27,400 bases of DNA from Planctomycetota bacterium (GTDB lineage Bacteria; Planctomycetota; Planctomycetia; Pirellulales; Pirellulaceae), in assembly GCA_029259935.1 (NCBI GenBank), contig JAJDEH010000391.1, positions 1 through 27,400 of the forward strand. Reading direction: 5' to 3'. The notes beneath the pieces were generated by a model. It was not told the DNA's origin. It did not search any database and worked only from the letters and a program-made list of their open reading frames with translations. The position numbers were made by a program, and so were the translations under genes. Shown here one piece after another: positions 1-7,480 of this stretch. How positions within the stretch are numbered: the first letter of the stretch is position 1; the number at the start of each line of letters is the position of its first letter.

Positions 1-1860
1 GGGATCGATCATTTCATTTTGAATCGCCTCGAACGCGAGGGTTTGAAGCCCGCATTGGCAGCCAGCAAGGAGGCGCTCATTCGGCGAGTCACACTTGACT
101 TGACGGGTCTGCCACCGACACCGGCCGAGGTCGATGCGTTCCTCGCGGACGACTCCGACCAGGCTTATGAACACGTCGTCGATCGACTGCTGAAGTCACA
201 GCGCTACGGCGAACACATGGCGGTGCCTTGGCTCGACGCGGCCCGTTATGCCGACACCGACGGCTATCAAAACGACCGCCTGCGTTACATGTGGCCCTGG
301 CGCGAGGGGGTGGGCATGGCGCTCAACGACAACATGCCCTTCGATCAGTTCACGATCGAGCAACTGGCGGGTGACATGCTGCCGGGCGCAACACTGATGC
401 AACAGATCGCGACGGGGTTTAATCGCAACCATCGCATTACGTCCGAAGGCGGCTCGATCCCCGCCGAGTGGATCGTGGAATACGTGGTCGACCGAGTCGA
501 CACGACCGCCACCGTTTGGCTGGGCTTAACGATGGGATGTGCAAGGTGTCACGAACACAAGTACGACCCTATTTCGCAAAAAGAGTATTACCAACTGTTC
601 GCGTTTTACAACAATGTTCCGGAATGGGGACTGGGACCGAACAACGGAAACAGCCCGCCCTTCATCAAGGTTCCCCAGCAATTTCCCGATGTACGCGACA
701 TGGCGGCGATTGAGCCGAAGCCTTACAAGCTCAACACCACGCAAACCTCCGTCGTGCGGCCCAACGCGGGCGGCCCCGAGACAATGATGGTGATGCAGGA
801 AATGGCCAAGCCGCGCGACACCTTTCTGCTGCGGCGCGGTCTATACAACCAGCCGGACAAATCGGAATTGCTGTCGCCCTCCTTCCCCAGCGTTCTCGGC
901 CAGTTGAATGAAGATTTGCCCGCCAATCGTCTGGGCTTGGCCAAGTGGCTCGTTCATCCCGACAACCCACTGACCGCGCGAGTCACCGTCAATCGTATTT
1001 GGCAACACTACTTCGGCGTGGGGCTGGTGAAGACCAGTGAGAATTTCGGCACGCAAGGCGAGTTTCCAAGTCATCCGCGGTTGCTCGACTGGCTAGCCAC
1101 CGAGTTCGTCCGCGTCGGCTGGGACATGAAAGCGATGCACCGCTTGATTGTCACCAGCGCCACCTATCGGCAAGCCGCCGTCGCCACTCCGGCGCTCTTG
1201 CAACGCGATCCGGAAAATCGATTGCTGGCGCGCTCGCCCCGTTTGCGTTTGCCGGCGCAAGTCCTCCGCGATCAGGCTTTGTCCGCCAGCGGGCTGTTGG
1301 TCGAAAAAATGGGAGGTAAACCGGTCAAACCGTACATGCCGCCTAAGATTTGGAGCGCGCTGTCCGGCAAAAAATATGTTCAAGACAAAGGCGACAACCT
1401 CTATCGCCGCAGCCTGTACACCTATTGGCTGCGGACAATCCCGCCGCCGATGATGCTGGCCTTCGATTCAGCCGACCGCGAATCGTGCGTGGTCCGCAAG
1501 GACAAAACCAACACGCCGCTGCAAGCACTGACGCTGATGAACAACATCACGTTTGTCGAAGCGGCCCGCTTGTTGGCGGAAAGAATGATGAAGGAAGGCG
1601 GCGACCAACCGGCGGACCGATTAGCCTATGGGTTCCGATTGGTGGCCGCGCGCCAGCCCCAGCCACGGGAAGCCGAGTTGCTGCGGCAAGCGCTCGACGC
1701 GTTTCAGGGCCGTTATCGCGAGAATGCGAATGCTGCCCAGGCTCTTTTGAAAATCGGCCAAAAGGCCCGTGACCCGAATCTCGATCCTCTCGAAGTCGCT
1801 GCCTACACGATGGTCGCCAATACGATCATGAACCTGGACGAAGCGGTAACCAAACCATGA
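1..1860 (+). CDS. DUF1549/DUF1553 planctomycete surface-type protein, 5' end cut by the window
   Basis: The frame is open from base 1 (reads GIDHFILNRLEREGL), so the gene starts outside the window; the TTG at 19 is only an internal codon. The visible part begins inside DUF1549, with the typical stretch RRVTLDLTGLPPTPAEVDAF and a CxxCH-like motif (GCARCHEHKYDP, Cys180/Cys183/His184 counted from base 1). It continues into DUF1553 (LAKWLVHPDNPLTARVTVNR, then the NTPLQALTLMN signature near the end). Full-length relatives usually have an N-terminal PSCyt1 cytochrome-like domain, which would lie upstream. The stop overlaps the start of the DUF1501 gene by ATGA, so the two are translationally coupled. 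Such pairs are massively duplicated in planctomycetes; their biochemical role is not firmly known, with export and polysaccharide or sulfatase-linked roles suggested. Confidence 0.93.
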   Translation, partial: GIDHFILNRLEREGLKPALAASKEALIRRVTLDLTGLPPTPAEVDAFLADDSDQAYEHVVDRLLKSQRYGEHMAVPWLDAARYADTDGYQNDRLRYMWPWREGVGMALNDNMPFDQFTIEQLAGDMLPGATLMQQIATGFNRNHRITSEGGSIPAEWIVEYVVDRVDTTATVWLGLTMGCARCHEHKYDPISQKEYYQLFAFYNNVPEWGLGPNNGNSPPFIKVPQQFPDVRDMAAIEPKPYKLNTTQTSVVRPNAGGPETMMVMQEMAKPRDTFLLRRGLYNQPDKSELLSPSFPSVLGQLNEDLPANRLGLAKWLVHPDNPLTARVTVNRIWQHYFGVGLVKTSENFGTQGEFPSHPRLLDWLATEFVRVGWDMKAMHRLIVTSATYRQAAVATPALLQRDPENRLLARSPRLRLPAQVLRDQALSASGLLVEKMGGKPVKPYMPPKIWSALSGKKYVQDKGDNLYRRSLYTYWLRTIPPPMMLAFDSADRESCVVRKDKTNTPLQALTLMNNITFVEAARLLAERMMKEGGDQPADRLAYGFRLVAARQPQPREAELLRQALDAFQGRYRENANAAQALLKIGQKARDPNLDPLEVAAYTMVANTIMNLDEAVTKP

Positions 1861-3311
1861 ATCCGATCCTCGAACAAAAACTGCTCGTCAACCGTCGCCA
1901 CTTCTTTGGGCGGGCCAGCTACGGCATCGGCGGCATCGCGCTCGCTTCGTTGCTGAACCCCCAACTGCTGGATGCGAAAAATGACGGCCGGCCGGCACCG
2001 ACCGGCGGACTGACCGGGCTGCCGCACTTTGCACCAAAAGCCAAGCGAGTCATTTATCTGTTTCAATCCGGCGGTCCCTCGCAACTGGATCTGTATGACT
2101 ATAAACCGAATTTGAAGAACCGCTTCGCCAAGGAAGTTCCCACGTCGGTCTATCCGGCGGAACGCAAGACGACGATGACCTCGGGACAGTCCCAGTTTCT
2201 AGCGGCTCCCAGCGTTTTCAAATTCGCGCGGCACGGGCAGTGCGGGACGTACTTTAGCGAGATGCTGCCGCATACGGCCGGCGTCGCCGACGACCTGTGC
2301 GTCATCAAGTCGATGTACACCGAGGCGATCAATCACGACCCGGCCATCACGTTTCTGCAGACGGGTTCGCAGATTGCTGGTCGGCCGAGCATGGGAGCGT
2401 GGGTCAGCTACGGCCTCGGCTCGGACAATCGCGACCTGCCCGCGTTCGTTGCGATGAGTTCCCACACCGGCGGCCAACCGCTCTACGATCGCCTATGGGG
2501 AGCCGGTTTTTTGCCGGGACGTTTTCAGGGCGTCAAGTTTCGCAGCACCGGCAACCCCGTGCTCGATATATCGAACCCGGCCGGCGTCGACCGCCAGACC
2601 CGCCGCAAGATGCTGGACTTTACCAGCCGCTTAAACCAGATCCAGCGCGAGGCCGCGGGCGACCCGGAAATCGACACACGAATCGCCCAATATGAATTGG
2701 CCTATCGCATGCAGATGTCCGTCCCCGATTTGATGGACGTATCGGACGAGACGCAAAACACCTTCGAACTGTACGGCAACGAAGCTCGCAAGCCGGGCAA
2801 CTACGCCTACAACTGTTTGATTGCCCGCCGTCTGGCCGAACGGGGTGTGCGGTTCATTCAGCTTTATCATCGCGGTTGGGATCATCACGGCACGCTTCCC
2901 AAGCGGATGCGCGGGCACTGCAAAATGACGGATCGCGCTTCGGCCGCTTTGGTCCGCGACCTAAAGCAACGCGGCATGCTCGACGACACGCTCATCATTT
3001 GGGGCGGCGAATTTGGCCGCACCGTGTATTCGCAAGGCAAGCTGACGCCCAACAATTATGGACGCGACCATCACCCGAGCTGTTTCACGATGTGGATGGC
3101 GGGCGGCGGCATCAAACCCGGGATGAGCTACGGCGAAACCGACGACTACAGCGTCAACGTGGCCGACAAGGGCGTCCACGTCCACGATCTACAAGCCACG
3201 ATCATGCACCAACTGGGCATCCACCACGAGCGGCTGACCTACAAATATCAGGGCCGCCATTTCCGCCTGACCGATGTCCATGGAAAGGTCGTGAAAGACA
3301 TTCTGGCGTAG
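1857..3311 (+). CDS. DUF1501 family protein, Tat-exported
   Basis: 484 residues. The N-terminus carries a twin-arginine signal (Arg13-Arg14 in VNRRHFFGRASYGIGGIAL) followed by a short hydrophobic stretch, so export in a folded state is expected. DUF1501 belongs to the alkaline-phosphatase/sulfatase-like fold. Family landmarks visible are FQSGGPSQLDLYDYKP near residue 70, the GWDHHG segment near residue 341, the IIWGGEFGRT motif near residue 380, and GRDHHPSCFTMWMAGGG after it. The His and Asp residues in these motifs are the likely metal ligands. It starts inside the stop of the preceding DUF1549/DUF1553 gene, the standard planctomycete pair. The next gene converges on it, with stops only 15 bases apart. 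Length and motifs look intact; the substrate is unknown. Confidence 0.95.
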   Translation: MNPILEQKLLVNRRHFFGRASYGIGGIALASLLNPQLLDAKNDGRPAPTGGLTGLPHFAPKAKRVIYLFQSGGPSQLDLYDYKPNLKNRFAKEVPTSVYPAERKTTMTSGQSQFLAAPSVFKFARHGQCGTYFSEMLPHTAGVADDLCVIKSMYTEAINHDPAITFLQTGSQIAGRPSMGAWVSYGLGSDNRDLPAFVAMSSHTGGQPLYDRLWGAGFLPGRFQGVKFRSTGNPVLDISNPAGVDRQTRRKMLDFTSRLNQIQREAAGDPEIDTRIAQYELAYRMQMSVPDLMDVSDETQNTFELYGNEARKPGNYAYNCLIARRLAERGVRFIQLYHRGWDHHGTLPKRMRGHCKMTDRASAALVRDLKQRGMLDDTLIIWGGEFGRTVYSQGKLTPNNYGRDHHPSCFTMWMAGGGIKPGMSYGETDDYSVNVADKGVHVHDLQATIMHQLGIHHERLTYKYQGRHFRLTDVHGKVVKDILA

Positions 3312-3326
3312 GCTTTGGTTACGCGC

Positions 3327-3674
3327 TTAGCCGAAGTGCTTTTCGTAAGTTGCTTGGTCGAAACCGACGATCAGCGTCTTTCCTTTGCGCAAGGTCGGGG
3401 CTCGCAAATTGCCCGTCGGTCCCAGCAGAATTTTAGCCAACGCCGCGTCATCCGGCTGGTCTTTTTTCATGTTCAGGTGAACAACCTTCTTTCCCTTGGC
3501 GGCGTAGATTTCTTTCACCTGCTTCGCCAACTCAAGAGCTTCCGCTTCCTTGAGCGTGGTCTTTTTGGCATTCACTTCCTCAGCCGCCGCGACACCAGCC
3601 TCCGCAAGAAACTCTTGCGTCTTGCCACATGTCTTTCAGCCAGGCCGATGATAGCTCCAGTCGAGCTTGGGCAT
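3327..3674 (-). CDS. ArsC/thioredoxin-fold selenoprotein with in-frame UGA (Sec13)
   Basis: Read on the minus strand from ATG at 3674, the frame is MPKLDWSYHRPG, then TGA (3638-3636), then KTCGKTQEFLAEAG, and continues uninterrupted to the stop at 3327: 115 residues if TGA is read as selenocysteine. This makes a UxxC redox motif (Sec13, Cys16) at the usual position of CxxC at the end of the first strand of a thioredoxin fold. The C-terminal part holds the cis-Pro-type segment GNLRAPTLRKGKTLIVGF, as in small ArsC/Spx-like proteins. I recall planctomycete ArsC-family proteins with either Cys or Sec here. A purine-rich AAGGAAAG lies about 10 bases before the ATG. A GTG at 3575 would give an 82-residue protein without the active site, which I think is an artefact. 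The likely role is thiol/selenol reduction; arsenate as substrate is not shown. Confidence 0.85.
3603..3619 (-). promoter_or_regulatory. Candidate bacterial SECIS hairpin inside the selenoprotein gene
   Basis: Directly downstream of the in-frame TGA, the mRNA reads CGCAAG-AGUUU-CUUGCG: a perfect 6-bp stem with a 5-base loop. The loop begins about 23 bases after the UGA and has G at its second position. Bacterial SECIS elements are known to need a short stem with a G in the first two loop bases, about 16-37 nt from the UGA, so position and shape fit. A second helix (GACA at 3633-3630 with UGUC at 3590-3587) could extend the base of the stem. It would recruit SelB-GTP-Sec-tRNA. Confidence 0.7.
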
Positions 3675-3919
3675 GTTTCTTCTTTCCTTCCTACTGGGCC
3701 CAGTTAAGGCCCGCGAAAAATCGCAATCGCTTGTTTTTCTAATTTGCCACCCTGAAATTCGGCAGCAGATACATTCCGGAGACGTATTTTAGCAGTCGAG
3801 CGCCCGACGAAAACCATTGGAGAACTTTCGCGGCCAACGAGCGCGGCGGTGCCGCTCGCACCGTTCCCGACCCGATCACAATATGCTGGACCCGAGTGGT
3901 AGCGGATAGACGCTCTTGC

Positions 3920-3935
3920 CACTACAATTGTAGTG
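3920..3935. promoter_or_regulatory. Perfect 16-bp palindrome CACTACAATTGTAGTG, candidate BlaI/MecI/CopY-type operator
   Basis: The sequence is a perfect palindrome; skipping one mismatched pair it extends to TG...CA. Its core TACA-AT-TGTA matches the TACAnnTGTA half-site layout of BlaI/MecI/CopY winged-helix repressors. It lies 40 bases before the ATG of the zinc-ribbon membrane protein at 3976, and in the shared upstream region of the divergent selenoprotein gene. BlaI-M56 peptidase pairs are abundant in planctomycetes, so a regulator of that family is plausible, but none is encoded in this window. Confidence 0.5.
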
Positions 3936-3975
3936 ACACGCACCAACTGGCCGGCATGATTTTGGGAGGCAACGT

Positions 3976-5280
3976 ATGGCGATAAAGACGTCCTGCAATT
4001 GCGGCGCGCAATTCATGGCCAATGACGATTTGGCTGGGAAACTGGTTCGATGCTCGCGATGCCAACAGCCGCTGCAGGTTCCCCAGCCTGCGGCAGTTTC
4101 AAACAAGTTTTCCGTAAGCTGCGGTTGTGGCCGGGCCTACCAGGTTCCCCTGGAGATGGCTGGGACGCCCGTGAAGTGCCAATCCTGCGGTCAGCAATTC
4201 GTGGTTCCTCAGCCCGCTGCTGGCCGAGCCAATGTTCAACCGTCCCAGGGTCCATCCTCTCCCGCGCGGACCTCCACACCTTCGGCAACTGGGGCCGCCG
4301 CCCTGACTGCTGGGCCGGCCAGCCATCTTGCGGGGAGGAGTTCCGCTCCCGTGAACTCTCCAGTTCCCGCCTTGGACGCCGGTCCGGGACCGCTCGACAA
4401 CCTTAACGACCTTTCAGCGGAAGATCCGTTCGCCGGCGCGATGGCGGCGCATCCGCCCATGCACAATACAGCACTGGCACAGGCCGCGCCGGCTTGGGCG
4501 CAAAACGCGCCCCGAAAAAGGTCCTTTCGTATTAGTGGAAAGACCATGTTGATCGCGGGACTTTCCGGTTTGGTCCTCTCCGCCATCGTGGGAATCGTCC
4601 TGGTAGCCGTTCTCTTCCTGCCCAGCTTTGATCTAGGACCGTTGTCGGTAACGATTCCCGGCATTACCGGTTACTCAACGCCCGAGGCGGCGTGGCAAGC
4701 GTTCGCGGACGCCGTAACCACGCAAAACTGGTCGAAGCTTTACTCGTTGATTTCACCAGAATCCAAGGAGAGGCTTGTCGCTACGCTGGCGACGACGCTT
4801 CGAAATGTGCCCGCTTCAAGTTCCGATCCTGACGTCAAGGCCTTCCTCGAAAAGCACAAGATCGGTGGTCCGGATATGAACCTGTTCGAAATCATGGCGG
4901 AAACAGAAGAAGCAAATCGAAAGCGCGGGGAGGTCTTTGCATCCATCAGGAACCCACGGGCGTTCTTCGTGGACTTCATGGAACTGACGGAAAAAAAAGG
5001 CGAGGAACGGGAATCGAAAACAGGCTTGCCCCCACCGAGGCAACTGTTTGCCGGTGACGTCCCAAAGGTGTTAGAGAATGTTGTCGTCAAGGGCGACTTG
5101 GCTGTCGCAAAGGCCACCGTCAAAAAGACGACGGAGAATGGTCAATCCACGCGAACATCCGAGCATCACTTCAAGAGGGTCAACGGAAGTTGGTACATTC
5201 ATCAACCGACTGCGGCGGAAAGAAAGATCCTGTCGAGTAACTCCGCGGACAACCAACCAGCTCCCGGGGCTACTCCCTAA
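3976..5280 (+). CDS. Membrane protein with two zinc-ribbon-like motifs and a NTF2/DUF4878-like C-terminal domain
   Basis: 434 residues; GGGAGG at 3964-3969 sits 6 bases before the ATG and fixes the start. The N-terminus has two similar CxC-x16-CxxC modules (Cys7/9/26/29 and Cys49/51/68/71), each followed by a VPQP-type linker, the usual planctomycete 'prokaryotic zinc-ribbon' arrangement. A Pro/Ala/Ser-rich linker leads to a single membrane span at about residues 190-215. The C-terminal part, beginning YSTPEAAWQAFADAVTTQNW and ending HHFKRVNGSWYIHQP, resembles SnoaL/DUF4878-like folds that sense or bind small ligands. The topology suggests a cytoplasmic metal-binding head and an outside domain. 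The function is unknown. The palindromic operator candidate just upstream suggests regulated expression. Confidence 0.9.
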   Translation: MAIKTSCNCGAQFMANDDLAGKLVRCSRCQQPLQVPQPAAVSNKFSVSCGCGRAYQVPLEMAGTPVKCQSCGQQFVVPQPAAGRANVQPSQGPSSPARTSTPSATGAAALTAGPASHLAGRSSAPVNSPVPALDAGPGPLDNLNDLSAEDPFAGAMAAHPPMHNTALAQAAPAWAQNAPRKRSFRISGKTMLIAGLSGLVLSAIVGIVLVAVLFLPSFDLGPLSVTIPGITGYSTPEAAWQAFADAVTTQNWSKLYSLISPESKERLVATLATTLRNVPASSSDPDVKAFLEKHKIGGPDMNLFEIMAETEEANRKRGEVFASIRNPRAFFVDFMELTEKKGEERESKTGLPPPRQLFAGDVPKVLENVVVKGDLAVAKATVKKTTENGQSTRTSEHHFKRVNGSWYIHQPTAAERKILSSNSADNQPAPGATP

Positions 5281-5310
5281 CGAATTCGGAAAGCGGGGTA
5301 ATGCGCGGGG

Positions 5311-5336
5311 AGTCGTCTTTCATAAGGACGACGACT
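5311..5336 (+). terminator. Possible hairpin terminator after the zinc-ribbon gene
   Basis: AGTCGTC (5311-5317) can pair with GACGACT (5330-5336), starting 31 bases after the preceding stop codon. A short T-rich tract (CCTCTTTT, 5339-5346) follows at a small distance. An alternative register pairs GTCGTC with GACGAC at 5327-5332. The T-tract is imperfect, so this is tentative. Confidence 0.35.
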
Positions 5337-5394
5337 ATGCCTCTTTTCTCCAACGTCTAATTCAGGCGAGCGAGCGGAATCCCATGCGATTGCT

Positions 5395-5450
5395 GGGCGG
5401 CTGTTCCTGGTGCGTGCTCATCATGTCCATCTTGTTCATCCTGTCTCAAG
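5395..5450 (+). repeat. Dispersed repeat, single-arm copy (CATCTTGTTCATCCTGTCTC family)
   Basis: Bases 5417-5447 match the right arm of the inverted repeat at 10675-10705 with one mismatch in 31. The similarity continues upstream through GGGCGGCTG (5395-5403), which also precedes the second copy. The left arm is missing here. It lies in the non-coding stretch 5281-5716, which otherwise holds a hairpin and a REP-like palindrome. Confidence 0.8.
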
Positions 5451-5503
5451 AAAGGAACGAAAACCGTGATCAGCACTTTCGCCCTCTCGCGGTGTCTATC
5501 GTC

Positions 5504-5523
5504 ATTCCCGCGCAGGCGGGAAT
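5504..5523. repeat. REP-like palindrome ATTCCCGC-GCAG-GCGGGAAT
   Basis: Two perfect 8-base arms flank a 4-base loop within GTCATTCCCGC...GCGGGAATCCAG. This matches the common bacterial REP sequence that yields the meaningless translation SWIPACAGMT in databases, and here the minus strand indeed reads that peptide. Such elements are mobilised by REP-associated tyrosine transposases, but none is in this window. Confidence 0.8.
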
Positions 5524-5716
5524 CCAGGAGCGGCGAGAAGGCTTGCGGTGATCCGACGCAAGTGCCGTGACTGCGAAGCCCGCCACGCCCCACCCACCTG
5601 GACATGTTAGTATTGATGTACCACCAGCGGTCCTGAAGGCCGCTTCTATTCCGAAGCCGGACGCCACAGTATTCGGCATACGGCCCAAATACTTCCGGAG
5701 TGTTTCCCGAGTTCAA

Positions 5717-6115
5717 ATGGATAAGTCAGCATACGAACTGTTCATGTCGTTCGGTGAATGTCATCGCCTGTTGAAGGATCTGGCACATGAGCTTCGTTCC
5801 CGGTCCGGAGTGACGGAGGTGGTACATTGGACTGACATGACCAACGTGCCGACCGACCTGCCGAACGTGGAACATGCATTCCGACTCGAAGAATTTGTGG
5901 ATGCAGAACTTGAAAATGGAGAAGCGGTTTGTTGGTGTTTGGAAGTAACGTTTACGCCGAAACGCATTAGCATTGAAGCGGATATCGTCCGAAACCATGC
6001 CAAAGGCCAAGACGCGGTGGCGACGATCGCGGACTGTGAATACTGGAGACTCGATAACGCAGCAAGCGAGATTACCGAGGTCGCTCGCCAATTGTGTGAA
6101 AGTGATCCTCTTTAG
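5717..6115 (+). CDS. Hypothetical protein, 132 residues, immunity-protein-like by context
   Basis: I chose ATG 5717 (MDKSAYELFMSFGECHRLLKD). The frame is open upstream to a GTG at 5567, but that extension is Pro-rich, lies next to the REP element and does not look like coding sequence. No family is recognised. The protein is soluble, acidic and shows an alternating alpha/beta pattern, with a helical start, the segment CWCLEVTFTPKRISIEADIV, and a C-terminal helix. A short frame upstream (ending GRHSIRHTAQILPE...) stops at 5722-5724, overlapping this start by 8 bases, as toxin tips and immunity genes often do. Decayed YD-like repeats follow it. An immunity role is inference only. Confidence 0.6.
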   Translation: MDKSAYELFMSFGECHRLLKDLAHELRSRSGVTEVVHWTDMTNVPTDLPNVEHAFRLEEFVDAELENGEAVCWCLEVTFTPKRISIEADIVRNHAKGQDAVATIADCEYWRLDNAASEITEVARQLCESDPL

Positions 6116-6223
6116 GCTTCTGTCAGGCTTGGTAGCCTGTTGAATAACGTGTAGGCGCGCCCGCGGGCATGCGGACGGCACAGAAGGAGTGTCAGGGAAA
6201 TCGCCAGGATCAACCGGCTTGGA

Positions 6224-6396
6224 ATTGGGAACAAGAGTGTCCTTCGTTCACCTACAGCACCGATTCGTTTCTGACCAGCATGACCGTGGCCGGCGCGGCC
6301 AACGAATGCGTTCAACGGAATCAACACGGTCACCGACGATAACCGACGCCAATGCGGACGTTTTCGTTCTCGCTTCGCGGCCTTTTATAATGACTT
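6224..6396 (+). repeat. Decayed YD/Rhs-like repeat, copy 1
   Basis: Bases 6242-6300 match 7103-7161 at 54 of 59 positions, all differences being transitions. Similarity continues with gaps on both sides (for example AATCAACACGGTCACC against ATCAACACGGTCACC, and GCGGCCTTTT against GCAGCCTTTT). Translated, the conserved part reads SFTYSTDSFLTSMTVAGAA, which resembles a YD repeat. A deletion of about 15 bases relative to copy 2 and downstream stops show it is not functional coding. The 366-base gap 6116-6481 holds nothing else convincing, apart from a TATAAT at 6386-6391. Confidence 0.65.
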
Positions 6397-6481
6397 GTCA
6401 CCTCCGCTTTGGCTGCGATGGTACTCTTCAACGCCCCGATTTCAATTGGAAGGTCGGCGCTTACAAACGAAAGAAAACACG

Positions 6482-7051
6482 ATGTCATTGGCGAGACCCA
6501 AAACGCTGGTTGTATCACTGCAACCTCCAGCAGGTCTGTTTCTTTCTGAATCAGATTGCAGCTTCTCCAATGACCTTCGAGTGGGAAACGATACCGTTGA
6601 CGCTAACGATACTCCATGGGCAGCGACCGTGGCAGACCTCGTCGTTGACAGATCGAATTCTTCGTTGGTAGGACTATCGTTTGAATGTAGAAGCGCACAG
6701 GATTGGAACGTAATGCAAGCCATAAGTGAGCGGCTGGATCCACAAGTCGTGTGCCTGTTGGATCGATTCTTTCTCGATGGTAAAGAGCAGCGATTACCTG
6801 GGGCCTCACGGCAACATCGCTTTGAAATCCTGTGGGCAAAACCTCAGCAACCAGAGCTTGAGTGTGCGCAATTGCTGTGTGGCCAATGGATGTGGTGCTA
6901 TTCGAGAAATGGTGATTGGGGAACCACGAAACCTATCGTTGCGGTTGCCATCACGGACGTCGACGAGGTACTCGGCGACCACGGGCTGATCTTCCCGAAA
7001 ACAGTTGAACTACGGCACTTGGAGGTAACGTTTTCTGACCGCCGTTTATAG
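6482..7051 (+). CDS. Hypothetical protein, 189 residues, between two decayed repeats
   Basis: ATG 6482 (MSLARPKTLVVSLQPPAGL) is preceded by GAAAGAAAA, a weak ribosome site; an earlier in-frame start at 6395 lies inside the repeat and is less likely. No family is recognised. There is no signal peptide or membrane span. The sequence has Trp-rich segments (CGQWMWCYSRNGDWG) and ends in a beta-rich stretch LRHLEVTFSDRRL. A TATAAT hexamer at 6386-6391 within the upstream repeat might serve as a -10 box. The gene is bracketed by two copies of the YD-like repeat, which fits an orphan immunity gene left behind by toxin-tip recombination, but this is inference. Confidence 0.6.
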   Translation: MSLARPKTLVVSLQPPAGLFLSESDCSFSNDLRVGNDTVDANDTPWAATVADLVVDRSNSSLVGLSFECRSAQDWNVMQAISERLDPQVVCLLDRFFLDGKEQRLPGASRQHRFEILWAKPQQPELECAQLLCGQWMWCYSRNGDWGTTKPIVAVAITDVDEVLGDHGLIFPKTVELRHLEVTFSDRRL

Positions 7052-7072
7052 ACGACGCAGAAAAGGTGTCCG

Positions 7073-7277
7073 CCTAAATTCGGAAGCAAGCCGCGACCGT
7101 CGCTTCGTTCGCCTACAACACCGGTTCATTTCTGACCAGCATGATCGTGGCCGGCGCGGCCACCATCTTCGCCTACGAATGCGGTTAACGGCATCAACAC
7201 GGTCACCTGTAAACGGCGCTAGTCGCTAGTTCGGGCGTTTTCGATCTCGATTCGCAGCCTTTTGACAGTGACTATCT
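7073..7277 (+). repeat. Decayed YD/Rhs-like repeat, copy 2
   Basis: This is the second copy of the repeat at 6224-6396. In one frame it reads SFAYNTGSFLTSMIVAGAA then TIFAYECG and a stop; the two FAY motifs are 19 residues apart, close to the spacing of YD repeats in Rhs proteins. No long open frame surrounds it, so it is a remnant. The rest of the gap to 7480 shows nothing I can name. Confidence 0.65.
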
Positions 7278-7480
7278 GCCTGCTCGGGTGATTAGGCCAT
7301 TTCGTCCGCGATAGCGCCGCAGTTCCATCTACCCTCGCGTGCCACCGCCGATTTCTGGCTGCCGACCAGGTCTTTTGGAGATGCTCTTCTTAATATGCAG
7401 TCGGGCCGCCTAAACTGTGAGTGGAACTCTTCAACGCGCGACTAGTTTTTCGCGTGCCGAGCCTAAAGGAGAATGCGGTC

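Noticed and set aside
3327..3575. 82-residue protein starting at GTG 3575
   Set aside because: This would cut off the redox motif; family-like sequence continues upstream through the TGA to ATG 3674.
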